This document shows positions 25,917 through 38,386 of a DNA stretch of 64,000 nucleotides, piece by piece. Every line of letters starts with the position of its first letter. Position 1 is the stretch's first letter. The position numbers and the translations under genes were made by a program. The notes beneath the pieces are model-generated. The model ran no database searches and was not told where the DNA came from. It saw only the letters and a list, made by a program, of their open reading frames with translations. Source of the stretch: Sambucus nigra (lineage: Eukaryota; Streptophyta; Magnoliopsida; Dipsacales; Adoxaceae); NCBI GenBank assembly GCA_949130495.1, contig OX422219.1, forward strand, positions 268,383,111 through 268,447,110, written 5' to 3'.

Positions 25917-27908
25917 TATCGACACCCCACATAAAATTTATGGTGCGGGCATACTCTGCTATCAAGTCCTCGTATCACTCGTACTAAGGGAAATACTAGT
26001 TCGGAATCACTCTCGAACTGTATTAACACAAAACACATACAAATTGAGGCGAAGCATACTTCCAAGTCACTAAGAGGTCAGCACATACCCTCACGTCTCT
26101 TAGGACCGTCTGACTATCGATCCGATAGCCTGTACCAAGGATTTCTATGTTCTAGGGTACAAGTCAATATCCCCCATTAAGGTCACATCGAGATAAGCCT
26201 GCCCCAGCGCGGTAACCTCAGTGATAGCAAGTAGCGCGGGAATGATTTTTACACGTATATAGTATATACAAAAACACAGTCATATATGTATACTACCATT
26301 TCCATTTCAAATTTAGGTTTACTCACGACCCATACTTATGATATTTATTCTTATTGCACATTACTAGATTATTCTGTATAATGGTTCGTCTCTTTTATTC
26401 TTATTTATGGGATTATTCCAAATTATTTCGTAACACTCATGAAATCCTATCTTCATAAGTGTAATTTCTGTAGGTACTCTTTTATTTTAACGACGTAACA
26501 TCCTTACGAGGTCTCGCCCCTTAAACGCATGTTCCCACTATTTCTTAAGTGTAATTTACTCCCCGTTAACCCTAATTTAGTCTTACTTGAAATGCTCCAC
26601 TTTTATCAAGTCCTACTGGTCCTCTTTATCTCCCCATATGTTTTAATAAGAATGTCCAAAGATTTCTACTCATTTAAATTTAAGTCAACCATTTAAAAAG
26701 GGAAGTTTAAGTCTGCCAGGAGGGGTCGCTCGATCTATGGCAGGGGTTCGATCGATCTATCAATCGATCGATACTCTGAGTTCGATCGATCGATCGATCA
26801 AGCAGTTATGGCGAAACTGCAGAATTACCAATTACGGGAATCTTCTTCCAAAATTATCCAAACCAACAAATTTTACTACCAAACTCCCAACAATTTATAC
26901 TACAAGTGTTATATCCTCAATTAATTGATATTCTACGTAAGGCATGAGAATTTTCATCATGTATAACGAATTGAAAGGGGCACAATCTATAAAAACATCA
27001 AGAACCCTAATATTTTCTTTGTTTAGTTTCTTCCCATTCCGTTCCCAGAGTTTATACTCCTAATTTAATGAAATTTTTTGGTTCAACCTCTACATGTGAA
27101 TTTGATTTCTAGAATACGTCTTTTACCTATACATCATGCAAATTCGAGTCTCCAAATAGGTTTTTCTTTCACAAAAACTAGTCCTAATCAACCAATATTA
27201 TTGAAGCATTAAAAATAGAGCAAGATAGATACTTGACTGGGAATTCTTGGCTCAGATTTGTGGAAAATTTTGTGTGGTTGTGATCCTCGTTGCGCGATCT
27301 AAAGTTTGGCGGCGACGGCGGTGCAAACGGTGGAGTTCTTGGCCTAGAACCCCTTGGAAAGCTTCTCATCTTCCTCTCCAATGGCCATCTTTAGTTTATG
27401 GTTATTCTAACCCTAGAATATGACTCCTATTATCTTATATACTCTTAGAATTTTCGTGGGTTTCCATGCCCAAAAATGTAAAATATCTAAAACGCCCTCC
27501 CGGGATGTTAATTAGGCCTAAAAACGCCCTGAGACCTAAACTAAACCCCCGGGTACATTATTTTGACTATATCGACCCTTTCAGACACATCGACGCACTC
27601 AAAATGACCATACGAGTGACTTATAATTTATTCAGTTTTAATAATTCAAATTTAATCCTAACATGACACAAGCGCGACCCGATAAATTTCAAAAATTATC
27701 AAATTAGATTCTCGTGATAATTTTACTAGATTCAATTACACAACTTACTTTTCCCATAAAGTAACTTACAACAAAATTCCAATAATTACTAACTCTCATC
27801 ATGCTAGTAGGTATTTAAATGTTTTTCGGGATTAATATTAAATTAGTATCTCTAATTAAATTTAATAAATCCCCAAAATTAAAAGTCATAAAAATACGGG
27901 GTATTACA
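24906..27908 (-). repeat. 3' LTR of element B
   Basis: 3003 bp, TG..CA on the minus strand (TGTAATACCCCG to GGTGTCACA). It contains an (AT)n run at 25868-25916 and a TCGA-palindrome cluster at 26727-26803. The 153-residue frame at 25539-25078 is within this LTR and recurs only in part in the other LTR, so I do not call it a gene. Confidence 0.9.
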
Positions 27909-27970
27909 TACTTCCCCACTAATAACGGAATTTTGTCCAGAAATTCGAAAAAGTAAGGTGTACCTGGTAA

Positions 27971-28110
27971 GAATAACTCTGGGTACTTCTCACGCATGTC
28001 TGCCTCACGCTCCAAAGTGGATTCCTCTACATTATGATGCTCCCACTAAACCCGTACAAGTGGGACTACTTTCAACCTCAATCTCCTTTCGCTGTGGTCT
28101 AGAATCGCTA
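27971..28110 (-). pseudogene. Element B chromodomain remnant
   Basis: ILDHSERRLRLKVVPLVRV is followed, after one TAG, by WEHHNVEEST and EREADMREKYPELF. This is the CR-type chromodomain found at the integrase C-terminus of plant chromoviruses (VLW..H.VEEATWE.E..M...YP.LF). Such domains are thought to steer integration to heterochromatin. The expected Trp in the ATWE position is Leu here. It is continuous with the integrase C-terminal region upstream. Confidence 0.75.
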
Positions 28111-29605
28111 CTAGTCTCTCCTCGTAAGAGCTATTAGGCTGTAAGTTAATCTCCTCAATCATGATGTGGGTGTGGGCCAGGTCATCCCGATGGTATTGTC
28201 TCAACGATGAGATGTGGAATACATCATGAATGCGTTGTAAATGCTCTGACAGTCCCAATCGGTACGCTACTGGCCCAACCCTCTCGATAATGGGAAATGG
28301 TCCCACGTACCTCGGGGCCAGTTTACCGTTCTTCCCAAACCTCATCACTCCTTTCATAGTAGATACACACAGTAATACATGATTCCCCACATTAAATTCT
28401 TGGAAGAACCATTTTGCATCGGCGTAGCTTTTTTGCCTGTCCTGGGCTACCCGAATGCGACTCCTGATAATCTCAATCCTAGCGGAGGTTTCCTGAATCA
28501 CCTCTGGTCCAAGAAACTTGTTATCCCCCACCTCTAACCATCAAGTGGGAGAACGACAAGGCCTGCCATATAATGCCTCAAATGGATCCATGCCAATCAT
28601 GAACTGATAAGAGTTATTATAAGCAAACTATACTAGTGGGAGATATGGCTCCCAACCTCACCCAAAATCAAGGACACACATGCTTAGCATATCTTCCAGC
28701 ATCTGGTTGGTACGCTCTGTTTGTCCATCTGTCCGTGGGTGATAAGCTGAACTCAACCTCAACTCTGTACCCATGGCCTCCTAAAAATTCTCCCAGAAAC
28801 GCGACACGAAAATCTTGTCTCTATCTGACACAATATCCAGGGGCACCCCATGTAGTCTAACAATCTCAGCAATGAACAACTGAGCATACTGGATCGTGGT
28901 ATAGTCTGTCCATACTGGAAGAAAGTGAGCCACCTTGGTCAAACGGTCCACAATCACCCAGATGGAGTCGTGGCCCCGCTGTGATATAGGTAACCCAGTA
29001 ATAAAAACTATGGAAATACTCTCCCACTTCCACGTGGGTATTTACAACAGATTAAGCAACCCCTACGGTTTTTGGTGGTGCACCTTTACCATCTGGCAAG
29101 TAAAACACTTGGACACAAACTCAGCAATATCCCTTTTCATCTAACTCCACCAGTATTGCTGCCTTATATCCTGTTACATCTTATCTCCCCCATGATGCAC
29201 CACAAATCAGGACCCGTGAGACTGGGTCATCACTGCATGACATAAGTCTGCTCCTTCTGGGACCAGCAATCTCCTATTATATCTCAAACCTCCATCAAAA
29301 CTAACAGAATAGGATTCAACACCCTCAGCTAAAAGTCGTACAATATGCTCCTGGAAAAATGGGTCTGCTGTCTGTGCCTGTATTACCCTCGTAACAATCT
29401 CATGTGTCATTGTCATGACATATATGAAGGAATGAGCTACATCATCCTGGTGACCCAACTCTTTCCATTTTGTTTTCCAGACACCCGCTACATCGTCTAC
29501 CGGTATATGGCTCAACGCATCAGCAACTATGTGGGCCCTCCCCGGATGGTACTGTATGTCGAACTGATAGTCCTTCACAAACTCTAACCACTTGCACTGA
29601 TGCAT
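28046..29605 (-). pseudogene. Element B integrase (with end of RNase H)
   Basis: The first part (29605-29207) reads FDIQYHPGRAHIVADALSH, the RNase H to integrase linker, then RRLLVPEGADL. The HHCC zinc-binding region continues as CFTCQMVKVHHQKP (about 29110). The core shows ISIVFITGLP where the first catalytic Asp (normally ..DFITGLP) is Val. It also shows IVSDRD with the second Asp and DGQTERTNQMLEDML with the Glu. The long final frame (28531-28046) covers GPFPIIERVGPVAYRLGL and VFHISSLRQY, the C-terminal GPY/F module. Integrase inserts the cDNA; this copy is dead through the Asp loss and several stops. Confidence 0.85.
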
Positions 29606-30677
29606 ATTCAGCTCTCACTGAGTGAATAGGTACTGCAGTGACTTGTGGTCTATGAATAAACGGAACTTCTCCCCAATAAATAATGTCTCCATATCCTCAA
29701 TGCGAAGATGACCGCTGCTAACTCTAGGTCGTGAGTCAGTTAATTTCTCTCATGTGTCTTAAGCTTGTGGGAGGCAAAAGCGATAGCCTTCTCCTCCTAT
29801 TGAAGTACTCCCCCAAGTCCCCATAAGGAGGCATCGGTGTAAACCAAATACTCCACGCCCAGCTTGGGTAGCACGAGAACTGATGCCAAAGTCAGCTTGT
29901 CTTTCAGCTCATCGAAATCCAATTGACAAAGATCATCCTAAACATATGGTACCCCCTTGAGAGTCAGGTTCGTCAATGGCCCTGCTATCTTGGAGAACCC
30001 TCAGATGAATCTCCTGTAGTATCCGTCTAACCCCAAGAAACTACACACTTCCGTCGGTGTTATGGGCTATCCACACTCCCTCACTGCTAACACTTTACTC
30101 GGGTCAACCGCTATCCCCAGTTCAGAAATGACATGTCCCAAGAAATGCACTTCCCGTAGCCAGAATCCGCACTTCTCATACTTAGCATACTGTTGATGCT
30201 CTCGTAAGGTCTGAAGAACCTGTCTCAAGTGCTCAGCATGCTCTTCCTTAGTGTGTGAATATATCAGGATGTCATCTATGAAGATGATAACAAACTGATC
30301 CAAGAACTCTCTGAACACTCGGTTCATCAAGGCCATGAATATGGCTGGAGCATTTATAATGGCATCACTCTGAACTCATAGGACCCATATCTCATCAAGA
30401 AAGAAGTCTTCGAAATATCCTGCTCCCTAATACGTAGCTGATGGTGTCCTGACCTCAAATCTATCTTCGAAAAGAAGGTTGCTCCCCTCAGCTGGTCGAA
30501 CAGATCATCGATTCGAGGCAATGGATATTTATTCCGTATTGTGACCTTGTTCCGCTCCCGGTAGTCCACACATAGCCTCAGTGAACCATCTTTCTTTTTC
30601 ATAAACAAAACTAGAGCGCCCCAAGGCGAGGTACTCCTACGAATGAAGCCCTGACCAAATAGATGCTCTATCTGGTC
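29606..30677 (-). pseudogene. Element B reverse transcriptase and RNase H
   Basis: RT motifs: [51 protein letters not shown] (30608-30354), then [20 protein letters not shown] (30336-30067) with the catalytic FIDD intact, followed by [16 protein letters not shown]. Between RVMP and APAIFMAL about ten bases are missing, which removes the conserved FGLTN motif and shifts frame. RNase H remnants (30060-29610) are broken by several stops, ending FRLFIDHKSLQYLFTQ. It copies element RNA to DNA in cytoplasmic virus-like particles when intact. Confidence 0.85.
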
Positions 30678-31250
30678 TCATAACTCTCGCATTTCTGCCA
30701 GAGCCATATGGTATGGAGCGCATGCTATCGATTGAGTACCCGGTAATAAATCTATGACAAAATCTATCTCTCGACTGGGGGATAGTCCTGGTATCTCCTG
30801 AAATACATCATAATACTCACGAATAACTGGTATCGAGTCTAAGGGAATTACGACCTCCTTAGAGGTATCCTCCTCTATATAATACGAATGAGCGGTAGAG
30901 CCTCCCTCTGGGAAAGGTATCCCCACCACAAACATCTCCTGCCCCGGAATGGCAAAGACAATACTCCCACCGAAATAATATATCATGGCTCTATATGCTG
31001 CGGGCCAATCCATGCCAATGATAACGTCGTGCTCATGCATATCTAAGACTAACATGTATACTGGTAAGATTAAGCTACCAATCTCTACTCCCACACCTCG
31101 ACATACAAAAAAAATTAACGATCCATTTCCTAGTGGTGAGTCTACGCATGTCACAGTGCTCTCTGCTGTGGCTAATAACCCTAAGGCCTTCGTAGAATGA
31201 GTAGCTATAAAATAGTGTGTTGCCCCGGTATCAAATAAAACCCGACCCAT
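30678..31250 (-). pseudogene. Element B aspartic protease region, 190-codon open segment
   Basis: It opens MGRVLFDTGATHYFIATH with the catalytic DTG triad at residues 7-9. DVIIGMDW near residue 95 is the conserved second half, and YYDVFQEIPGLSPSREIDF is the protease to RT connector. It is the longest uninterrupted part of element B. The domain cleaves the Gag-Pol polyprotein. The next frame (RT) follows after a stop where the polyprotein should continue, so it cannot function as part of a polyprotein. Confidence 0.85.
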
Positions 31251-31439
31251 AGTACCATGGATAGGAAATGTACCCTCAATCGCAGGTGGCGCTTGTGGAG
31301 CTGCTGCCTGGTGGAAGTTATAGATACGTCCGTACTATAACTGCCCCTGCTGCACTAGAGCTACTGGGATGGCTGGTAAGGCTAGTGCCTGAGCTGGCAC
31401 TGGGAGGGCAGCTGGAAAAAGTGGCCTCTATGGCTCATT

Positions 31440-32624
31440 ACGGGCACTCTGTTGTTGTGGGGCCCTATCCCCCTCTGGATAATCATGGCGCCTATGGCCA
31501 TTTTTACCACACCCGAAGCATCGGCCCTTAAAATTTCCTCCCCTCTGTCCCTGATAATTATAGCCCTACTGGCTGTTACCACCCCGCCATTAGCCCTGCT
31601 GGCCCTGCTGAAAATGGTGTTGACCCTGATAGCCCTACTGCTAACCCTGCGGCTGACGATGTTGGCCCTGCTGTCCCTACTGATTAGACTGGACCTGCTG
31701 GCCCTGCCTAAATCCCCCAAATCCCTGCCTGGAGTCACCTGATCAGAACCGTTTGACAGGGTCCCCCTGATGGGAAATATTCTCATGCTGACGAGTCTGC
31801 CCCTGGGATCTTGGTGCTCCACTAGTACCACTTCCCCCTGTCATGCCCTGCTGGCTGGACTCTCCTTCTTGCTTGCTTCCATGCATATGGAAGCGATGAT
31901 TCTGGTTGTGTAATAAAGCATCATTATGTACATCCATGTAGGTATTTAGTGACAGATTGCCTATGAGGTGTTGACGGATCCTCTAGGTCAACCCGTCCAC
32001 AAACAACAGTATATTCTTTCCCTCAGTGGGTGCCTTATTTGGCACTATAGTGAGAAGTCTAGTGAACTCCTCCTCATACTCAGCAACAGTTGTATTCTCC
32101 TATTTCAGATTCAGTAATTTCCACCTCATCTCAGTCTGCACGGCGGATGGAAAGTATTTACTGTCAAATCGCGCCCAGAATGACTGAATAGTGTTAATAT
32201 CCCTCTTCTCCAAGGTGGTGGTGGATTCCCACCAATTCAAAATGTCCCCCACTAGCTTGAAGGAAGCCAATAGATATTTCTGCACGTCCGTGCACTCGTA
32301 CATGCGTACATGCCTCTAGATATCCTTCTTCCATTGGCTTGCTACAATGATATCCGAACTACCCGCAAACTCTAGGGGATACGCTTTCTAGAAGGCATCC
32401 CTAACTCGATCCCATGCAGATGGAAGCTATGCAGGTATTGGCGCCACTGCCTGAACCTGGGTTGGATCCTGCTGTTCTACCGCTAGCGCGATATTCACCA
32501 CCTGAGCAACAATAGCAGCTACCTCAGTTGCGTTTATCGTTCCCTGAGCCGAAGCTGCTGGCTGCTCGGCTTGGGCACGCCTATCCTTGGGTGCACGTCT
32601 CGGAGGCATCTGAATCATAAAGAA
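31440..32624 (-). pseudogene. Element B gag
   Basis: It starts near 32618 with MPPRRAPKDRRAQ. The retrotransposon gag core reads ASQWKKDI.RHVRMYE, LVGDILNWWESTT, FWARFDSKYFPSAVQTEMR, AEYEEEFTRL and RIRQHLIGNLSLNTY. A Gln/Gly-rich tail follows, then the zinc knuckle CFGCGKNGHRRHDY (about 31520-31480), whose last Cys is Tyr. I count eleven in-frame stops: nine TAG, one TGA and one TAA. Most TAGs sit where related copies in this window have CAG. Gag forms the virus-like particle. Confidence 0.85.
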
Positions 32625-32781
32625 ATTTTATTAATCTACAGTTATTATCAAATATCAAATAGCTGAAGACGTAAGCGTAAAAGCAAGAATACAACAATCC
32701 TAAAAATAGGGCTCTCTAGCAAGAACGCTAAGCTGAAAGCGAAGTAAGCCGTACAGATCCTAAAGGACACTAGAACCTGGT

Positions 32782-32793
32782 GCTCTGATACCA
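32782..32793 (-). promoter_or_regulatory. Primer-binding site of element B
   Basis: The minus strand reads TGGTATCAGAGC, the standard site complementary to the 3' end of plant initiator-Met tRNA, two bases from the LTR end. Confidence 0.95.
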
Positions 32794-32795
32794 CC

Positions 32796-35743
32796 TGTGA
32801 CACCCCGCCTAATTAAATACCGGGTGATCAGTTCTTTATTAAATTATAACCAAGGTGAATGGTTGGTTCATTCTTAGCATCACTGTCTTAAAAATAACTT
32901 TTCTAATTAAACACCCTAAATAATTAAGCTAAGTGACAAAACTATTTTAAGACATCAATTTCCAAATTTAATTTAAAAACCAACATTTAAAACCTTTCAT
33001 AATCCATAGTTTAAGAATCACCCAACAATTATCCTGGAACATATAATCCAAGCAATTAAGCATCCATCTAATTAATTCCAAATTTTAAACTTCAAAGGAA
33101 AACATCGTGACAGTAACAATCCAAAAGTATAAATACTAGAAATAAATGAGTCACAATCTCTGATAAAACCAACTGAATAATGGAAAAGGGCGACACATGC
33201 CCAACTAGATAAAATAAAACTAGAAGTGGAATCAATAATGAGATCGTCTAAGCAAGAGGTCTGCAACTCCCACCTAAGTTGCAGCATGTTCCTTCCAAAG
33301 GATCCTATGCAAGACGCCCATGTGGCTGGTCACATGTAATATATACATATATATACAAGAGAGAAGAGAAAATAGGAAACGGGTCAGAGCCCGATTGTAA
33401 AACAGTTTAAAATTAGTTTAGCAAGTATTTAAAATGCTTACCGGCTAATGCAACAATCATATTAGTGCGGCACTCTCTTGAGAAAATTCTCACCTCTCTT
33501 CTAATGTGCACACCTACCGCATTACTACCCCCAACAGTTTAGCTTATCTTAAGTTACCCACAAGATTTCATGCGGAAATTTCTAGTGTTAAGAAAATTAA
33601 TTTTATTTAAAAGCAAAGTCCTCACATAAGCCTCATTTGATTATAAAGTTTCTCAATATTGCCTCAAACTTTTCAAACATTTATATCCAAGCTGAAATAA
33701 TTATTCATTATTTACCTACCCTTACTCACAGTAGATTCCAAATTTCAAGTTTATATATATATATACCCCACATAAAATTTATGGTGCGGTCATACTATGC
33801 TATCAAGTCCCCGTATCACTCGTACTAAGGGAAATACTAGCTCGGAATCACTCTCGAACTGTATTAACACAAAACACATACAAATTGAGGCGAAGCAAAG
33901 TTCCAAGTCACTAAGAGGTCAGCACATACCCTCACGTCTCTTAGGACCGTCTGACTATCGATCCGATAGCCTGTACCAAGGATTTCTATGTTCTAGGGTA
34001 CAAGTCAATATCCCCCATAAAGGTCCCATCGAGATAAGACTGTCCCAGCGCAATAACCTCAGTGATAACAAGTAGCACGGGCATGATTTTTACACATATA
34101 TAGTATATGTATAAATACAGTCATATATGTATACTAGCATTTCCATTTCAATTTTAGGTATACCCATGACCCATACTTATGATATTTATTCTTAATGCAC
34201 ATTACTAGATTATCCCGTATAATGGTTCGTCTCTTTTATTCTTATTTATGGGATTATTCCGACCTATTTCGTAACACTCGTGAAATCCTATCTTCATAAG
34301 TGTAATTTCAGTAAGTACTCTTTTATTTTAACGACGTAACTTCCTTACGAGTCTCACCCCTTAAACGCATGTTCCCACTATTTCTTAAGTGTAATTTACT
34401 CCCTGTTAACCCTAATTTAGTCTTACTTGAAATGCTCCACTTTTATCAAGTCCTACTGGTCCTCTTTATCTCCCCAAATATTTTAATAAGAATGTCCAAA
34501 GATTTCTACTCATTTAAATTGAAGTCAACCATTTAAAAAGGGAAGTATGAGTCTGCCAGGAGGGGTCGATCGATCAATGGTAGGGGCTCGATCGATCGAT
34601 GCTCTGAGGTCGATCGATCGATCAAACAGTTATGGCGAAACTGCAGAATTACCAGTTATGGGAATCTTCTTCCAAAATCATCCAAACCAACATATTTCAC
34701 TCCCGAACTCCCAATAATTTATACTACAAGTGTTATATCTTCAATTAATTGATATTCTACATAAGTCATGCGAATTTTCATCATGTATAACGAATTAAAA
34801 GGGGCACAATCTATAAAAATATCAAGAACCCTAATATTTTCTTTGTTTAGTTTCCTCCCATTCCTTTCCCAGATTTTATACTCCTAATTTAATGAAATTT
34901 CATGGTTAAACCTCTACATGTGAATTTGATTTCCAGAATACGTCTTTTACCTATACATCATGCAAATTCGAGTCTCCAAATAGGTTTTTCTTTCACAAAA
35001 AACTAGTCCTAATCAACCCTAGACTAATATTATTGAAGCATTAACTGAAATAGAGCAAGATAGATACTTTCCTGGGAATTCTTGGCTCAAATTTGTGGAA
35101 AAATTGGTGTGGTTTTGTTCCTCGTTGCGCGATCTAAAGTTTGGCTGCGACGGCGGTGCAAACGGTGGAGTTCTTGGCCTAGAACCCCTTGGGAAGCTTC
35201 TCCTCTTCCTCTCCAATGGCCATCTTTAGTTTATGGTTATTACAACCCTAGAAGATGACTCCTATTATCTGATATACTCTTAGAATTTTCGTGGGTTTCC
35301 ATGTCCAAAAATGTAAAATGTCTAAAACGCCATCCCGGGACGTTAATTAGGCCTGAAAACGCCCTGAGACCCAAACTAAACCCCCGGGTACATTATTTTG
35401 ACAATCTCGACCCTTCCGGACACATTGACGCACTCAAAATGACCATACAGGTGACTTATAATTTATTTACTTTTAATAATTGAAATTTAATCCCGACACG
35501 ACACAAGTGCGTCCTGATAAATTTCCAAAATTATCAAATTAGATTCTCGTGATAATTTTACTAAATTCAATTACACCACTTACTTTTCCCATAAAGTAAC
35601 TTAAAACAAAATTTCAATAATTACTAACTCATATCACGCTAGTAAGTATTTAAATGTTTTTTCGAATTAATATTAAATTAATATCTCTAATTAAATTTAA
35701 TAAATCCCCAAAATTAAAAGTCATCAAAATACGGGGTATTACA
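32796..35743 (-). repeat. 5' LTR of element B
   Basis: 2948 bp, the direct partner of 24906-27908. It is shorter partly because its (AT)n run (near 33753) and TCGA-palindrome cluster (34566-34625) are shorter. It ends at 35743 next to the GGTGG duplication. Confidence 0.9.
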
Positions 35744-35748
35744 GGTGG

Positions 35749-37179
35749 GTATTCATGTCAAATTGGGTTTTCGGTAATTGATATACATTAATGGGATTAA
35801 GGGTGAAATTTATTAGGTTTGTGATTCTGGAATGTAGAGGTATGAATCGTATGTTAAAAACCAGTAAGAATCGATGGTTAATTTCTATTAATAGAAATAA
35901 AAATCGTATTGGAGATTTGAAACCTGGATAAAACCCAAATCAGGAAAATGTTGGAATTAATGGAAATTAGTTGATTAATTAAGTTCTCTAGGATGTTTAG
36001 ACCTTTTCTTATGTGGAGATAATTTTGGTTGTGATTGGGTAAGGGTTTGGAATTAAAACAAAAGGCTTGAGGGTTCATCAACGGCTAAAACAACAAGCCG
36101 GAGAAGACGAATACATGTTCGATCGATCGATCGACCGAGGGGATCGATCGATCGATGGTCTCAGAATTTTGGCTGTTCGGCCAGTTTTATATATAAATGG
36201 AAATTAATTTAAGATTTAATTTCCATTCATGGTTTAAGGTTAAATAATTATGAAGCACTTATTCCTAAAAATTATAGGGAAAAGTAATTGGAGTTATGGA
36301 GGATTCACGTGAGGCACTTTATCGATAAATTTGGGGAATTAGATTCCAAATTAATTATATACGGATTGAGAGAGAAAGTCCGGGTATAATTGTTGAGGGA
36401 CGCCAAGTTGTTAAATTAATTATGGAGATAAACAAATTAATTCGAAGTCGGAATATAAACTCGGGAAATATTAAGTTATGGGCCAAGTGAGCGAGTCCGG
36501 GTATGTTGTTTGAGTGACACAAGGTAATAAATAAATTAATGTGTAAATTAATTAATTTTAGAGTCGAATCATAAACTCGGGTAAATATTATATAAATTAA
36601 TGTGTAAAGTATTTGTATTAGAGTCGAACCATAGACTCGAGAGAAATATTATATTAATTAACGTATGAATTAAATAAATTAGAGTCGGACCATAGACTCG
36701 GGAAGATGATAAATTAATAAGTGAGAAAATTAATGAAGTTGAGTCGGGCTAGAGACTCGAGAAATTACAGGCTAGGGTTACAGGCTTTTGAATACATGGT
36801 AAAGCCGGGTTTTATATTATATATATACGGTGTAGTGATAGTATATATATGTGTGTGTATATATTGTGTGTGCTATTAAATATCAGTTACTAGTTATTTA
36901 TTTAATTTATATACTCTAGTGCTATCAAGGGAGGTTGCGCAATGTGGGTGAATCCTCTAGCTTGAGGAGTAGGGTGAGTATATCCCAAGGTCATAGCGTC
37001 CGACACATGGGCGAGGGGCTTATATCCCTTTCAGGGAAGGAATATGATCACCTCCACTATGTTTATATTTTGGGCCAGGTTGGTGAGCGATTCAACTCGG
37101 GTAACTAGGTTATGTGAGCACGCCTAGTGACATAGCACTTTAGAGGGAATCATCCGGTGAGGGTATACTCGGAGGGATG

Positions 37180-37264
<85 letters not shown>

Positions 37265-37737
37265 TTGTTCTTAGTAAAGGTACATATATAATGGTAGTAA
37301 ATATTATATGCGGTAAATAATACAATGTGTGATGTATATACTTTATATAACTTGTGTCACGGATATATGTTATGATTTAAAAGATATTAATTAAGTTAAT
37401 TGGTGAGATAAATTATAATCAAGGAATTATTATGCTCGGGTTAGAGTAGTATGGTAAGGGGAGATTATACCAGGACTAGTTGGATGGGGTTGTACAACTA
37501 TGTGGGGTTCAGGTAACAGTTAGGTGTCCACATTAGTGGAGGGGTGAGTATGTCCTCAAGGGAGTGTGACACTAATTTAAATATGAAGCGCATTCATGCA
37601 TTTTAAATTACTGCAGTTAATTCACTTGCTAAATATTTTCATAATGTTTTGGGTTCTAACCCTTGTTATAAAACTATTTTCAAAACCTTTTCGGTGTCCA
37701 GCCACAGGGCACACCCGGTAATTTATTTGGCGGGGTG
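35749..37737 (+). repeat. LTR A, plus-strand copy, second part
   Basis: It resumes gtattcatg exactly where the 24905 half stops. It contains a TCGA-palindrome cluster (36119-36157), a possible TATA box (36187-36198), five gagtcg..gactcg hairpin units (36440-36760) and a (TA)n(TG)n microsatellite (37181-37262). It ends with a shortened terminus: after ccacaggg it jumps to cccggtaatttatttggcgg, the family-A LTR end, skipping about 450-480 bp present in 51501-51975. Confidence 0.8.
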
Positions 37738-37754
37738 CCCTGTGGCTGGACACC
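37693..37754. repeat. Palindromic tail-to-tail junction of two family-A LTRs
   Basis: The left arm ggtgtccagccacaggg (37693-37709) and its exact complement (37738-37754) flank a 28-bp loop that is the terminal piece of LTR A. The inverted similarity continues outward on both sides for the whole length of the LTRs, allowing for nested insertions and a deletion in the right arm. Confidence 0.9.
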
Positions 37755-38080
37755 TAAAAGGTTTTGAAAATAGTTTTATAGTAAGGGTTAGAACCCAAAA
37801 CATTTTGAAAATATTTAGCAAGTGAATTAACTGCAGTAATTTAAAATGCATGAATGCACTTCATATTTAAGTTAGTGTTGCACTCCCTTGAGGACATACT
37901 CACCCATTCCTTGAAAGAGAGATAAGCCCCTCACCCATATACCGGACGCTATAAACTGGGGATATACTCACCCTACTCCTCAAGCTAGGGGATTCACCCA
38001 CACCGCGCAACCTCCCTTGATAGCACTAGAGTATATAAATTAAATAAATATCTAGTCATTGATAATTAATAGCACACACA

Positions 38081-38145
<65 letters not shown>

Positions 38146-38386
38146 CTATCACTACACCGTACGTATATAGTATAAACCCAGACTTTATCGTGTACTTAAA
38201 AACCCATAACACTAGCCTATAATTTCCCGAGTCTCTGGCCCGACTCAACTGATATGCCCATATATATCCTCGGCCAGGTCGAGGGTGTCCTCCACCCAGA
38301 CGAGGGCTCAGGCCTAGGACGAGTCCAGTCACCACATATCCATGACAGGAAGGGTCGGCCAAGATGATCCCTCAGCCAAGATCAGA

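Larger units (their letters stand above)
24906..35743 (-). mobile_element. Full-length chromovirus B (Ty3/gypsy, Tekay/Del-like), 10.8 kb
   Basis: The two LTRs (24906-27908 and 32796-35743) face the same way, and the minus-strand interior encodes gag, protease, RT, RNase H, integrase and a chromodomain in that order. The primer site on minus is TGGTATCAGAGC (32782-32793), complementary to initiator-Met tRNA, 2 bp inside the 5' LTR. The polypurine tract AGTGGGGAAGTA abuts the 3' LTR at about 27909. A perfect 5-bp duplication GGTGG flanks it (24901-24905 and 35744-35748); the uninterrupted site is visible in the other family-A LTR near 53945. A chromodomain and LTRs of about 3 kb point to the Tekay/Del clade. 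The two LTRs differ at about 12 of the first 170 positions, so the insertion is not recent. Confidence 0.9.

Noticed and set aside
31452..31831. Leu/Ala-rich plus-strand frame and Arg/Ser-rich minus frame
   Set aside because: Both are shifted readings of the Gln/Gly-rich gag tail of element B.
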